64,000 nucleotides of DNA, from positions 124,001-188,000 of the forward strand of contig NZ_JAAVUR010000010.1 of the NCBI RefSeq assembly GCF_018449545.1, written 5' to 3'. A model generated the notes under the pieces. The model made no database searches. It saw nothing but the letters and a program-made list of their open reading frames with translations, and was not told the DNA's origin. This DNA comes from Granulicella sp. dw_53. Lineage in GTDB: Bacteria; Acidobacteriota; Terriglobia; Terriglobales; Acidobacteriaceae. Positions 17,499 to 27,753 of this stretch are shown here, piece after piece; positions within the stretch are counted from its first letter, which is position 1, and each line of letters starts with the position of its first letter. A program made the position numbers and the translations under genes.

Positions 17499-19832
17499 TC
17501 AGAGCATATCGCCCATCAGCGGATCGCTATAGCTGGAACGGCTTGTCTCCACGCGGCCTGCGTAGTGCGACTCGCCGTCCGAATTTCGCTGCTTGACCGT
17601 AAAGTCGTACCATCCGTATTGCTTCGAGAGGTCCAGCACCACGGACATCTCGGTAGCGGCAGCGATCTGCACGGTCTTCTTGCTGGTTTTATAAGAGTTG
17701 TCGCTTACCTCCACCGTGATGGGCGCCTTGGTAGTGTTTCGTAGCTTCACCTCGATGTTGCCGGTTAGCGAGAAGCCCTTACTCTCATAGGTGGTGTGCA
17801 CCATGAGGCTGTTTGGTGTGGAAACGCCTCGGAAAGAACGGTAGAAACCGTTGGGAGCCACCACATCGATGTCATATCTGCCATCGGCGAAGAGAGCCAT
17901 TGGGAATGCCTGCCGCAGTATATCGCCCGCCTTCACCGTATAGGTAGCGGCTAACATGTTCGACGTATCGCCAGCGTATTTTTTTGCTCCGCTCTCCATA
18001 TGCACATTACGCAGATAGACGTTGAAGGGCGAACCCGCTGACTTTGCACCGTGCACGGTATTGGCCGCCGTCAAGTGCAGTTCGAAGCTGTTGTCTGTCG
18101 CGACACCGTCAGCATACAACTCATACGGCAGAGCGTTCGAGGGACGGATACCCTTCTCCTGCTTCGAGAGCAGCGGCGACCTTCGTGGATCGGCGTTTAC
18201 CTGTGAGATCTCTTCCCGACTCAGATTCTTGAAGTTGGAAGGAAGCTCCTTGTCTTTCGCTAGTTGGATTGTCTCAAGAAACTTGTCGCGCTCCAGAAAT
18301 GGCAGCTCGGCCTTTTCGCCGCTGTACGGCCGGAAGGCAGAGGTGAGATCGCCCGAGACCGTGCGGCGCCATGGACTGATGTTGGCCTCGTGCACCTGCT
18401 TCCCGTACTTCTGACCGATGAAGGTCTCGAGAAATTGCAATGTGGAGCTGTGCTCGAAGAGCTGCGAGTTGACCCATCCGCCACGCGTCCACGGCGAAGC
18501 GATGATGAGCGGGACTCGATAGCCCAAGCCAATCGGTCCACTGCGCGCCTCTTGCGGGGCAACGCCTTGCCGCAGTTCGTCCTGAACGTACGTGTACTCC
18601 AGACCTGTGTCGATCCCGGCCGAGGCACGCCCTGTCGCGCGATTCTTCGGGTCAGTGGCCACGAATGACGGCGCATGGTCGAAGTAGCCATCGTTCTCGT
18701 CGTAGGTGTAGATGAAGATAGTCTTCTTCCATACCTCCGGGTTCTTCGTCAGGATGTCGACGATCTCCGAGACCCACCATCCGCCAAACCACGGCGAGGT
18801 GGGATGGTCGGAGAACTTCTCCGGTGGGGCGAGCCATGAGACGGTTGGAAGCTTACCGTTGTCCACATCGTGACGGAATTGGTGCAGCACGTCACCCTTT
18901 GGCACCTTCATTTGGATCTTTTTGCCATCGTTCTCAAAGTGAAGCATGTCGAGGCTGCGGTAATCCTTGTCGGCCACATTGGTCACAAAGGCCCGCTTCT
19001 GCAGATCGGAGTTGGCGGTCTCCTTGTGGTATGCGCCGAACATCTCCAGCACGTTGCAGCCGAAGTTCGAGAGCCACTTGTGCTCCTCCGGCGACATGCC
19101 TGCGCTGTGAGTCAGTTCATTCTGGTAGAACTTCCAATCGATTCCTGCCTCCTGCAATCGCTCGGGAAAGGTCTTCCAGGTCATGCCACCCACGGCGAGC
19201 TGGTCGTTACGCATGAAGACCTTGGAGTCCACACTCTGCTGGTCGCGCACTGTCCCGGTCATGAAGATGCTGCGGTTGGGAGTGGTGCTGGTCATCGCGC
19301 CGCAATAGTGCTGGTCGCAGACGGTGAAGGCATCGGCCAACGCATAATGAAAGGGAAGATCCTCGCGTGTGTAGTGACCCATCGTCAGTGGCACATGGGC
19401 GTACTCGGCGTTGTGCGGACGCTTGGCGTCGATCCAGCCATTATGATTGCCATAATTCCAGGCGTCGACCTGCGTATGGCGCGAGTGTGGGATGGAGCCC
19501 ATCCACGTCGCCTTCGTATCCTTGATATCCAGCCGGAACGGCGCGTAGGTCTCGCCTGCCATGCTTGTTTGCAGGAAGATGCTATTGCCGTTGGCCTGCC
19601 GGATGGCGCGAGGGTCATTGAAGCCCCGCACACCCCGTAGCGTTCCCAAAGTGTGATCGAAGGAGCGATTCTCCTGCATCATGATGACGATGTGCTCAGC
19701 ATCCAGATACGTGGAATCAGGCGCAGGCGCAATGGCAAAGGCGCGTTGTACCGACTCCGGGATAATGCCCGAAGCCCCGGCCAGACCGCTCAACATCGCC
19801 GCCTTCTTCAGAAAATCGCGTCTCGTCTGCAT
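17499..19832 (-). CDS. Phosphocholine-type (non-haemolytic) phospholipase C, Tat-exported
   Basis: A 777-residue member of the acid-phosphatase-like phospholipase C family (PlcN/PlcH type), predicted to cut phosphatidylcholine or sphingomyelin to a diacylglycerol or ceramide and phosphocholine. It begins 'MQTRRDFLKKAAMLSG', a Tat signal. The catalytic domain has 'IVIMMQENRSFDH' and 'FIYTYDENDGYFDHAPSF'. The C-terminal third forms two beta-sandwich domains of the type usual in this family. I chose ATG 19832 because AGGAGG lies just upstream and the Tat motif follows; the open frame to 19928 is not signal-like. Last gene of a four-gene unit with an Oar receptor, a beta-propeller lipoprotein and a lamin-tail protein. 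Confidence 0.92.
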   Translation of the reverse strand: MQTRRDFLKKAAMLSGLAGASGIIPESVQRAFAIAPAPDSTYLDAEHIVIMMQENRSFDHTLGTLRGVRGFNDPRAIRQANGNSIFLQTSMAGETYAPFRLDIKDTKATWMGSIPHSRHTQVDAWNYGNHNGWIDAKRPHNAEYAHVPLTMGHYTREDLPFHYALADAFTVCDQHYCGAMTSTTPNRSIFMTGTVRDQQSVDSKVFMRNDQLAVGGMTWKTFPERLQEAGIDWKFYQNELTHSAGMSPEEHKWLSNFGCNVLEMFGAYHKETANSDLQKRAFVTNVADKDYRSLDMLHFENDGKKIQMKVPKGDVLHQFRHDVDNGKLPTVSWLAPPEKFSDHPTSPWFGGWWVSEIVDILTKNPEVWKKTIFIYTYDENDGYFDHAPSFVATDPKNRATGRASAGIDTGLEYTYVQDELRQGVAPQEARSGPIGLGYRVPLIIASPWTRGGWVNSQLFEHSSTLQFLETFIGQKYGKQVHEANISPWRRTVSGDLTSAFRPYSGEKAELPFLERDKFLETIQLAKDKELPSNFKNLSREEISQVNADPRRSPLLSKQEKGIRPSNALPYELYADGVATDNSFELHLTAANTVHGAKSAGSPFNVYLRNVHMESGAKKYAGDTSNMLAATYTVKAGDILRQAFPMALFADGRYDIDVVAPNGFYRSFRGVSTPNSLMVHTTYESKGFSLTGNIEVKLRNTTKAPITVEVSDNSYKTSKKTVQIAAATEMSVVLDLSKQYGWYDFTVKQRNSDGESHYAGRVETSRSSYSDPLMGDML

Positions 19833-19937
19833 CCTTCTCCTCCTTCTGGGAACCATCTCTATATACAACTGGAGCTCTCGGTGAGTACCAGTACCAACTT
19901 GCCTACATAAAAGAACGAGATTACACAAATCGTCAGT

Positions 19938-22900
19938 TCAAAACATCAGGCGAGCCTGAATCTGACCGATGCGACCCGGACCGTACGTGCTGGTAATACG
20001 CCCGAAGGAGGTGGAGCAGCAAGTCATTCCCGGCGGAGTGAAGTTAGTCTTGTTCAGCACGTTGTAGAACTGCCCACGAAACTCCAAATGCATCCCCTCG
20101 GGCAGGTCGAAGGTCTTGTTTATCCCTGCATCCAGTTGGTCATAGGAGTCTCCGCGTAGCAGGCCGTTGGGCACGTTACCGCGTGGATCCGCGCTGGAGC
20201 CCGCACCGCTGGTCGCCGTCGGCGATGGGTTGGTAGTTGCAAAGCCCAGGACGCAACCGTTGTATGCAGCCTGGGTCGGGCTGGAGTACACCGAGTCGCA
20301 GAATGCCTGCTCCGGGTGGCCCGGCACATGCAACCGCTTGACGGCGAATTGACGCAGTGATGTACCGGGCACACCTGTGATGCTGCCCGACGTGTCCACT
20401 CCAAAGAATGGACGGTACTGGACGCCGCCGGAGTTGGACAACTGCTGAAATCCCGATGGAGTGAAGTTGGGTGTGAGTGCTGGACCCGAGTGGAATTGGT
20501 TGTAAGCGGTAATCTTCCAGCCACCCAATACGTTGTTCACCACGGACCCCGAATTGCGCAGGAACATCCTGCCACGACCGAGGGGAAGCGTCCAGATCAG
20601 AGCGGTATTGTTGATAATCGGGGTGTCGTACTGCAACGGACCGTAGTCGTTGTGCAGGTTGTAGAAGTCCTGCGGGCTGCCGGAGAAGCCGCGTGAGGCA
20701 GTGAGTGAATCGCTCACGTTGCCGAAGTCGCGTGACCAGGTAAAAGCATTGAGGAGCCAAATACCGTAGAAGCTTTTCTGTTCGAAGCGCGCCTGCAGCC
20801 CGTTATAGTTGCTCATTCCACCGTTGAAGGTCTCCGTCACATCGCCGATGTTGCTGTACGGACGCCTGAAGTATCCCGTCACTGGGTCGTTACCCAGTGC
20901 AGGGTCGCGCTGGTTATAGGTTCCGACCTCCTGCAGCTTCACACCATGGTTGCCAACATACGCGATATCGACGACACGATTCCTGCCCACGCTGGCCTGA
21001 AAGCCTGCGTACCAGCTTTGCACGTATGGATCGCGGAAGTTTCGCGGCACCCACTTCACCGTGGAAGTAAAGAGATTGAAGTTCGCCGGAGAGGCCATTC
21101 CCTGGGGGAAACCCTGATCCAGAGAGAAAAAGGTCGGCGATGTTTTGACGTTGGCGGTCTTGAAAAACTTGGGCACCTGATTGTAGACAGCCGCGTTTAC
21201 CTGCGGGCCATTGATGGACAGATTGTCCACCTCACCGGAGCGGGTGTAGTGCATATATCCGATACCGTAGCCACCGTGGATCACGAGCTTCTGGTTTGGT
21301 GACAGTGCGAATCCGAAGCGTGGCATGAAGTCATTCAAGTCGGGATCGATAAGCTGCTTTTGATAGGCCGAGCCGGAGGAACTTGCGCGCAACAGTTGTC
21401 CCGTATATGGAGTAGTGTTTGGGTCGAAGTTCGTCAGTCGGCCATCCTTCTCATAGAAATGAGAAGCATACTCGTAGCGCACACCGATGTTCAGAGTCAG
21501 CCTTGGCAGTATCTTCCAGTCGTCCTGGATAAAAGCCGAGTGACCTCCTTGACGGATGTGAGCGACAAAATAAGTTGTCAGGTCGACCTCATTCGGTACC
21601 CCGAAGAGGAAGTCACTGATGGTGTAGCCAGTGAAGGAGCTTTGAAACTCCATATCGCCATCGATGGGATTCACGTCCTGTACGGTCTGACGCAGGTACG
21701 AAAACTCGTATCCGGTTTTGAAGTTGTGATGGCCAAAAAGCCAGGAGTAGCTCAGCTTTGAGTTCAGAAAGAAGGGATACTGCCACTGCGGATTTGTCGC
21801 CTGGCGGCCTATGCCGGTGTATCCACTGAGCCCTAGAGTGACCAGACCGCCAGCCACGGCTGGATCGGTCGGTGTTCCCGGGATGCCAAAGGTGCGCGGA
21901 TCGCCGAGTGTGTAAGGCAGCTTCCCGCCTTTGGTGAAGGAAGCTCCGAGACGTGCCTCCAGTAACTGCGTAGCTCCGATCTGGCGAGTTAGACCGAGCG
22001 CCGCCTGCTGGTTGATAGTGCGGAAGTAGCCGTTTCCTCCGGAGATCGGCGAGGGCAGGATGGGGCCGTCCAGATCGTGCTCCTTGGACTGGCTCAAGCG
22101 CAGGAAGGTGGACATGCGCGGCGTCCATTGGGCATCGATGCGGGCGTCTTCCTTGTCATAGCTGTTGATGAAGCGCTGCAGTGCTGACCAGTTGCTGGAG
22201 ATGGAGGTTGTGCCTGCGCCGTTATTGTTGGGCAATGGAAACGAATCGAGAATCGCCAGCGCGATAGGCGAGAGCACAGAGCGTGGCAGAGGGCGATCCG
22301 CGGGATAGGTCTCCCCAGTGAACGGGTTAAGCACTGCGGTTGTATTCGCTGTCGCATTGGGCGAGGCGATCAACTGGTGGTCACTTAGCTTGAAGATGTT
22401 GGCTTGGTTTACCACCTGACGTACCTGGCGCAGACCCTCGTAGTCGATAAAATAAAAGAACCGGTCTCGCATGATCGGGCCGCCTACATTGCCACCGAAC
22501 TGGTTGCGAACCAAGGTCGTTCTGTTCGAGGCGCCTGAGTTGCTGGCTGCTCTGAAGAAGCCGTTGGAGTTGGCGATGGTGTTACGCAACGATTCGTACA
22601 CCATGCCGTGAATACTGTTAGAGCCGTGCTTGAACGCCACATTGATGGTGCCGCCCGCCGAGCGGCCATACTCAGCTGCCGGCAGCGTGGTAACAATCGA
22701 AAACTGCGAGAGGCTGTACTGTGATGGGTTGATTACCTGATTGGAGAAGCCCTGGTTGGACGTGCCGTGCGCATTGTTGTCCATACCGTCCAGCAGAAAG
22801 TTGTTATAGGTCGACCGCTGGCCGTTGATGTTGAATGAGCCCTCGCGGACCACGCTACTCGTTCCCAGGTCTTGTCCAGCAGCGTCTTGCGTCACGCCCG

Positions 22901-23378
22901 TGGCGAGTGTCAACAGATCGCTATAGTTCATATTCAGCAGTGGAAATGCTTCGATCGCTTCATCGGTTACAACCTGCTGTTTTTGACTCGTCTCGGTTTC
23001 GAGTCCCAGTTGGCTTGCTTCTACTGTTACCGTCTCAGAGTTACCAATGGTCATGATCAGGTTGACGTTCTGATTGGTGCCGACCAGAAGATGCACATTC
23101 TCAGTAATGGCATCATTGAAGCCGCTCATGTTGGCTACCACGCGATACACACCTGCGGGCAGCGCGGGTACTAAGTACACGCCCGCCTTGTCCGTCACGC
23201 GACTGATGGCGACATTGGTGGCGACATTGGTTACGGTCACCTTTGCGCCGACCACCAGCGCACCGGTGGAGTCCGTGATCCTGCCAACGAGCGAAGCGGT
23301 CTCGAATTGGCCGTACATCCTTCCAACACACAGCGCGAAGAGCATCAGTGCCAAGGGGATTAGTTTCTTGAATCGCAT
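19938..23378 (-). CDS. Oar-type TonB-dependent receptor in phospholipase operon
   Basis: A 1146-residue outer-membrane receptor with a signal peptide ('MRFKKLIPLALMLFALCVG'), a carboxypeptidase-regulatory-like domain at about residues 28-110, a plug ('AFPLLNMNYSDLLTLATGV'), and a long barrel ending R-L-M-F. Start ATG 23378 is preceded by GGAGGTCACACCC; the same 13 bases precede the lamin-tail gene at 27395, so two genes of this unit share a leader. It lies 105 bases upstream of the phospholipase C gene. It probably binds or imports a product or partner of that enzyme, but the ligand is not known. It differs clearly from the receptor at 2.7 kb. Confidence 0.9.
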   Translation of the reverse strand: MRFKKLIPLALMLFALCVGRMYGQFETASLVGRITDSTGALVVGAKVTVTNVATNVAISRVTDKAGVYLVPALPAGVYRVVANMSGFNDAITENVHLLVGTNQNVNLIMTIGNSETVTVEASQLGLETETSQKQQVVTDEAIEAFPLLNMNYSDLLTLATGVTQDAAGQDLGTSSVVREGSFNINGQRSTYNNFLLDGMDNNAHGTSNQGFSNQVINPSQYSLSQFSIVTTLPAAEYGRSAGGTINVAFKHGSNSIHGMVYESLRNTIANSNGFFRAASNSGASNRTTLVRNQFGGNVGGPIMRDRFFYFIDYEGLRQVRQVVNQANIFKLSDHQLIASPNATANTTAVLNPFTGETYPADRPLPRSVLSPIALAILDSFPLPNNNGAGTTSISSNWSALQRFINSYDKEDARIDAQWTPRMSTFLRLSQSKEHDLDGPILPSPISGGNGYFRTINQQAALGLTRQIGATQLLEARLGASFTKGGKLPYTLGDPRTFGIPGTPTDPAVAGGLVTLGLSGYTGIGRQATNPQWQYPFFLNSKLSYSWLFGHHNFKTGYEFSYLRQTVQDVNPIDGDMEFQSSFTGYTISDFLFGVPNEVDLTTYFVAHIRQGGHSAFIQDDWKILPRLTLNIGVRYEYASHFYEKDGRLTNFDPNTTPYTGQLLRASSSGSAYQKQLIDPDLNDFMPRFGFALSPNQKLVIHGGYGIGYMHYTRSGEVDNLSINGPQVNAAVYNQVPKFFKTANVKTSPTFFSLDQGFPQGMASPANFNLFTSTVKWVPRNFRDPYVQSWYAGFQASVGRNRVVDIAYVGNHGVKLQEVGTYNQRDPALGNDPVTGYFRRPYSNIGDVTETFNGGMSNYNGLQARFEQKSFYGIWLLNAFTWSRDFGNVSDSLTASRGFSGSPQDFYNLHNDYGPLQYDTPIINNTALIWTLPLGRGRMFLRNSGSVVNNVLGGWKITAYNQFHSGPALTPNFTPSGFQQLSNSGGVQYRPFFGVDTSGSITGVPGTSLRQFAVKRLHVPGHPEQAFCDSVYSSPTQAAYNGCVLGFATTNPSPTATSGAGSSADPRGNVPNGLLRGDSYDQLDAGINKTFDLPEGMHLEFRGQFYNVLNKTNFTPPGMTCCSTSFGRITSTYGPGRIGQIQARLMF

Positions 23379-23480
23379 GTCGGGTGTGACCTCCAAAGAT
23401 CAACGCAATACTGTCCGGGTGTTGGGAATGCGACACCGCTTTAGTGGTTTGAGAATCTAAGAGCCGCCTGCAACGCTGCC

Positions 23481-25652
23481 TTACGGCATCACGCCCGGCT
23501 TGCCAAGAGACTTCAATGGAACCGTGGGAGCTGCCAACCCGAGAATCTGTACCATGCGCCCGCCGCCGGAGTTACCGTAGCTCGCTACCCAGATCGATCC
23601 AGTGGAGTCGACCGCCAGGTCCATCCTTGTGCTTATGCCAGTGGTGCAAGTTTGTACCGTGCTGGTGGCTGTACCGGTACCAGTGCTCGTACCCGCGTTG
23701 TAGCAGGGATAGTAGGAGTTCGTCGTACCGTTCGAGGGAAGATACTGGTAAAGGTTTGTGCCAGTGGTGCCATCCATATACCAGATGGAACCTGCACCGT
23801 CGATATCCATAAAGCGCGAGGCCGCAGCCGGATTCGCTGCCACTTTGGTTGGGGTTAGCACAGCGGCTTTTCCAGTACCGGTGACGGTCGTCTTAAAGAT
23901 TCCGCCGCTGGCGCCGTTCGTCACTGCATAGGCGTTGCCAGCCGCATCGGTCGTCATGCCATAGGTTGAGGAAGCGCCAGGCAATGAGGCAAACATTAGG
24001 GCTGTTGCGTAAGTAGGAGCGGTTGCTGTCCCGGTGTTAGGGAAGTAGACGGTCGCCGCCTTTGTCGTGTTATAGCCGGCGATCCAGATGTTATTGTTGC
24101 TATCCGGACGAATTTGCAACAGTTGATACGTTGGCGAACTGGGTGGAGCTGCGAAGGTCGCTTCCGTGTAGGCCGATCCGTTGCGTAGCAGCTCATGCAG
24201 GTTCTGGCCTGTAGTCGTATTGGAGTCGTACCAGACATTGCCCAGCGAGTCGACCGCTACTCCATAGAGCGTGTTGGATGTGGAGGGATATTGCCGGACG
24301 GTAGCGCCTGTGGCCGCACTCGTCTGCTGCACAAAGGCAGTTGCGGCAGTAGTGCCTCCGGCAACCACCCAGATGTTCCCCGATGCATCGGCTGCAATAG
24401 CGCGTGGTTGTAGCAACTTGGTCGTGTCGGTGGCGGATGTCCACAGGCTTTGGCCAGAGCTGGTCAGCGCGACGATGTTGCCGGCAGTACTGCTGCTGGA
24501 GGCATTTGGGTTAGAGAAGTACACATCATCGTTAGCGTCGATGGTGACATACTCTGGAACCGAGGATCCCTGTCCGTTGGAGGTCGCTCCATATCCCGGC
24601 AGGTAGTAGATCGCCACGCTCCAGTCCTTCGTCAAAGTACCAAAGTCTGTAAGAGCGGGAACGTATACGCCCGCATTGATCTGCTGCGATCCCTTTTGGC
24701 CGGAGAGTGGAATCGGCGTTAACGTGAAGTTCAGGATGTCGATCGCATTGTTCGCCGGATTTCTGGCGATATTGAGCAGCGCCTGCAATGAGTTGGTGGG
24801 CACTGTCCCGTCGGGAGGCGTCGCCAATCGATACAGCGTAGTGCAGTAACTGAAGTTGCCTGACGTGGTTCCATCGCTGCCGATGGTGCATAGATACTGC
24901 GCATAGGCCAGGGAGTTCAACTCTTGCACCGGAACCAGACCACCATTGGCTCCAGTTGCAGCGCCACTGGTGTATTGCTGAAAGTTGCCGATCTTGTACG
25001 GCGACAGATTGTTCGCGTTAAGGAACGCATGCGCCAGACCGGCAAAGTTCGTCGGCGTGCCCACACCGTTCGTGCCACCGTAATTAGTAGCAGAACTAGT
25101 TATGTTTACTGTCGTGCCGTTCAGGCTGATAAAGTTTCGCAGCGCCCAAACCGCCGCAACGGTCGAAGCTTCATTCGTCACGATCGACGTAATGTTGTTC
25201 GTGTTCGTCGCTGAACTGAGAATCGAGCAGTCTCCAATGGCAGTCATCATCAGCGAGTTCGGATTGTTTGCCAGGCTGGTGGAGTTTTGCCCTGAAGGAT
25301 ACGGCACGCCGGCCTCTGCCGTCACATAAATCTGATCCGGACTGGAACAACTGAGGTCCGTCGTGCTCCAACCGCCTGTCGTATTCGCCGTCACGGTGGT
25401 CAGCAGCTTCGCGGTGCCGGTATAGATTCCGTTGGCCGCAACCCCATTAGGCTGCGTCTCATAGACCTTCACGATCGCGCCTGCCATGTAGTTGCGGCTC
25501 GCGAAGACCTGCCCCTGCAGCGTCACGGGAGTGTTGTAGTTGGTTGCAGGCGTCGAAAGCGGAACTCCACAACCGGCGAGCATAGCGAGGTTCATTGCAG
25601 CCAATCCTATGGCTACTAGACGAACATCGTTCGAGCACATCTTCCATTGCAT
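23481..25652 (-). CDS. Beta-propeller (NHL/Vgb-like) surface lipoprotein
   Basis: A 723-residue predicted lipoprotein: the hydrophobic N terminus ends in 'LAMLAGC', a lipobox with the modified cysteine at about residue 28. The next 100 residues ('VTLQGQVFASRNYMAGAIVKVYE') look like a carboxypeptidase-regulatory-like beta-sandwich. From about residue 370 a series of repeats of the form 'D..GNIWV', 'DSLGNVWYDS', 'DAAGNAYAVT', 'DGAGSIWYMDG' and 'DSTGSIWVAS' forms an NHL or virginiamycin-B-lyase-like propeller. No catalytic residues can be assigned. The start at ATG 25652 has GGGGAAAG five bases upstream. It may be a surface partner of the adjacent Oar receptor. Confidence 0.75.
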   Translation of the reverse strand: MQWKMCSNDVRLVAIGLAAMNLAMLAGCGVPLSTPATNYNTPVTLQGQVFASRNYMAGAIVKVYETQPNGVAANGIYTGTAKLLTTVTANTTGGWSTTDLSCSSPDQIYVTAEAGVPYPSGQNSTSLANNPNSLMMTAIGDCSILSSATNTNNITSIVTNEASTVAAVWALRNFISLNGTTVNITSSATNYGGTNGVGTPTNFAGLAHAFLNANNLSPYKIGNFQQYTSGAATGANGGLVPVQELNSLAYAQYLCTIGSDGTTSGNFSYCTTLYRLATPPDGTVPTNSLQALLNIARNPANNAIDILNFTLTPIPLSGQKGSQQINAGVYVPALTDFGTLTKDWSVAIYYLPGYGATSNGQGSSVPEYVTIDANDDVYFSNPNASSSSTAGNIVALTSSGQSLWTSATDTTKLLQPRAIAADASGNIWVVAGGTTAATAFVQQTSAATGATVRQYPSTSNTLYGVAVDSLGNVWYDSNTTTGQNLHELLRNGSAYTEATFAAPPSSPTYQLLQIRPDSNNNIWIAGYNTTKAATVYFPNTGTATAPTYATALMFASLPGASSTYGMTTDAAGNAYAVTNGASGGIFKTTVTGTGKAAVLTPTKVAANPAAASRFMDIDGAGSIWYMDGTTGTNLYQYLPSNGTTNSYYPCYNAGTSTGTGTATSTVQTCTTGISTRMDLAVDSTGSIWVASYGNSGGGRMVQILGLAAPTVPLKSLGKPGVMP

Positions 25653-25760
25653 TGCGTCTTTCCCCAAGTTCCCAGTTGTGTATTTCTATTTCCTGTATCG
25701 CCTCACGGAAGACGTGGACGTACGATTGCGAGCAGGCTGCCGCATACTTGTTCTAACTGC

Positions 25761-27395
25761 CTACTGCACGGTGATAGTGAAGGTAAGCGAGTTGGTTATG
25801 GTGGAGATATTCGAATCCGTTGCGGTCACGACATAGGTGTAGGTGCCTGGTGCGGCGGAGGTGTTTCCAAGTCCGGCATTCGTGCCACAGGCAGTCGTGT
25901 TAAGCATCAGGGGTGTGACTAACGCCAGCAGAACTACCGAGGGCAAGTGCTTGCGCCTCCAGACTCCGACGGTCAGCAATCCGATAGAAAGAATGCCGGT
26001 CAGGCCAAGTGGCAGGGACTGGGAAATGAGACCGGCAGAGTGGGTAGTTCCCGTGGCTATCGCAAGCGATAGCGTAGACGTACCGTTGTTGGAAAGCGTA
26101 AGTTCGGGAGGAGTAGAGACGCACTGCGTGCTGATGGGAACACCCAGCGAATTGGCGTTCGGCGAACCGGTGCAAGTGATGTTCAAGATGCCGCCGTAAC
26201 CATGCATGCCCTTGATCGTGATCGGAAACGTGAGCACGTCTCCCCCCTTGGCGGTTCCGCTGGTGGTAGGTGAGGTCATAGCGACGATCCCAGGCGCGAG
26301 CGTAAGTGGAATCAAACTTCGCGCGATATCGCCCTGGGTGTCGGTGGAAGTCACAATCAAACCCGGGACTGTACCAACGGTTCCAGTGGCTGCAGCAGTT
26401 GCAAGAGTGTACGTGTGGTCCCCCGCAACAGGGTCCCCATGCGTACCATCATCGTAGAGCGGCGCAGTTGCAGAGAGCCCCAGGTTGGAGAGGTCCGCAG
26501 TCACGTTTAGATTTGTGCTGTTGGGATTTGTTGCAGGCACAACGTTTGCCGTGATTGTGAAGGGATCCTGGATGCCGGGATTGTTCGGCGTAGCGCTCGA
26601 ACTGACAGAGAGTTGCTTACCCAAAGGGCAAGGCTGCGATCCTGTTCTGGAATTGGCGAAGTCGATGAAGGCAAGCGTGAAGTCGTTTACATTATCGAAT
26701 GTATCGCTGCACCTGTTCTTACGAACCGTGGCATAGGCATAGACGACTCCGTTGATGTCGGTGGCAACGCCATTCAGCGTGCTGGGCGTGTAGGAGGCAT
26801 AGCTGCTTCCGGCAAAACAAGTTACTGGCGAACTGCCATCTGAAGCGCCGATGCCGAGCAGATCCACCAAATGAGCCGAGGTCTTGGGGCAATTGTCTCC
26901 CAGGGGGCTCTGATTATCGACCAGAGCTATAGTGGCTGCCGTGCTGCTCAGATCGTTATCGACGTTCGTGGCGGTTCCTTCAAGGGTCTTCAACTGGTAG
27001 TCGTACGGATAGTTCAGATTGCAGTGGTCACTCACACAACCAGCGCTCGATATATAGTCCGGACCGCTGCCTGCAATAGCGTAAAAGCCGCCGGCCGGGA
27101 TGGTCGCGACTGGAAGCAGATAGGAGACGGCAGTAAACGACCCGGATGCGCCCCCCGACTGCAGCGACCAGTTATTCATCGTGATAGGAAACTGAGTCGG
27201 ATTGAATAGGATAATTGTGTCGCGTCCATACTCTGACTTAGACAGATTTCCCGCGCCATACCAGGCAATAATCTTGATGTTGTTATTCCCTGCCGCGGCA
27301 TTTGCCATCGGCACAGCTCCCAGGAGAACAGCAATCACCGTCAAAAACGTGCCGATGCGTGCCGCTCGGTCGAGAAGAATATCCTTCGTTCGCAT
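25761..27395 (-). CDS. Exported lamin-tail-like surface protein
   Basis: A 544-residue exported protein. After a signal peptide (residues 12-33, A-N-A-A) comes a lamin-tail-like immunoglobulin fold ('IIAWYGAGNLSKSEYGRDTIILFNPTQFPITMNNWSLQ'). Extended beta-rich segments with a 'LYDDGTHGDPVAGDHTYT' motif follow, as seen in choice-of-anchor or sortase-substrate-like extracellular proteins. Near residues 460-500 is a hydrophobic helix, 'GLTGILSIGLLTVGVWRRKH', followed by basic residues, and then about 55 more residues with a 'TACGTNAG' cysteine. Start ATG 27395 is preceded by GGAGGTCACACCC. First gene after the regulator; function unknown. Confidence 0.72.
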   Translation of the reverse strand: MRTKDILLDRAARIGTFLTVIAVLLGAVPMANAAAGNNNIKIIAWYGAGNLSKSEYGRDTIILFNPTQFPITMNNWSLQSGGASGSFTAVSYLLPVATIPAGGFYAIAGSGPDYISSAGCVSDHCNLNYPYDYQLKTLEGTATNVDNDLSSTAATIALVDNQSPLGDNCPKTSAHLVDLLGIGASDGSSPVTCFAGSSYASYTPSTLNGVATDINGVVYAYATVRKNRCSDTFDNVNDFTLAFIDFANSRTGSQPCPLGKQLSVSSSATPNNPGIQDPFTITANVVPATNPNSTNLNVTADLSNLGLSATAPLYDDGTHGDPVAGDHTYTLATAAATGTVGTVPGLIVTSTDTQGDIARSLIPLTLAPGIVAMTSPTTSGTAKGGDVLTFPITIKGMHGYGGILNITCTGSPNANSLGVPISTQCVSTPPELTLSNNGTSTLSLAIATGTTHSAGLISQSLPLGLTGILSIGLLTVGVWRRKHLPSVVLLALVTPLMLNTTACGTNAGLGNTSAAPGTYTYVVTATDSNISTITNSLTFTITVQ

Positions 27396-27675
27396 GCTGG
27401 GTGTGACCTCCAAAAAATCGCTGCAGATGCCGCGCAGACAGTCTTCCGCTTCGGCAGTTTTTCTTTGTTGCTAGAGAGTTCTTCAGGCCAGGTGAAGGCA
27501 TAGCTCCGCCAGGCCCTGGCTAGGGCGATGTAGTTGACAACCTGTATGCGGACCGCTGGAAGCTTAGTCCCAGCATTGAAACCACGGCCTCGCCAAAGAC
27601 GAAGCGGCATTAGAAAACTGTGTTTTTCAGTAGTTTTGCAGGAGCTACGGAATGCGTCTCTTTCTTTTCCAAACG

Positions 27676-27704
27676 GCTATAGATGTGTACTTTAGGCCGT
27701 CGAA
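27676..27704 (-). promoter_or_regulatory. Sigma70-like promoter for the phospholipase operon
   Basis: Read on the minus strand: -35 TTCGAC (27704-27699), a 17-base spacer, and -10 TATAGC (27681-27676). The -35 is imperfect, as expected for an activator-dependent promoter, and the direct repeats lie 13 bases upstream of it. Confidence 0.5.
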
Positions 27705-27717
27705 AAGTACCTTTCAA

Positions 27718-27753
27718 TGAGGTTTCGGACAAACCCTTTGAGGTTTTCGACAA
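27718..27753. promoter_or_regulatory. Tandem direct repeat, candidate XylR/AraC binding site
   Basis: TGAGGTTTCGGACAA (27718) and TGAGGTTTTCGACAA (27739) match at 13 of 15 positions and start exactly 21 bases apart, two helical turns. AraC/XylR-family dimers bind such direct half-sites next to the -35 box. The gene for a regulator of this family ends at 27814, 61 bases away. Confidence 0.65.

Noticed and set aside
27341..27610. Minus-strand 89-codon frame overlapping the start of the lamin-tail gene
   Set aside because: Lies in the untranslated leader downstream of the predicted promoter; Arg-rich, no start signal.
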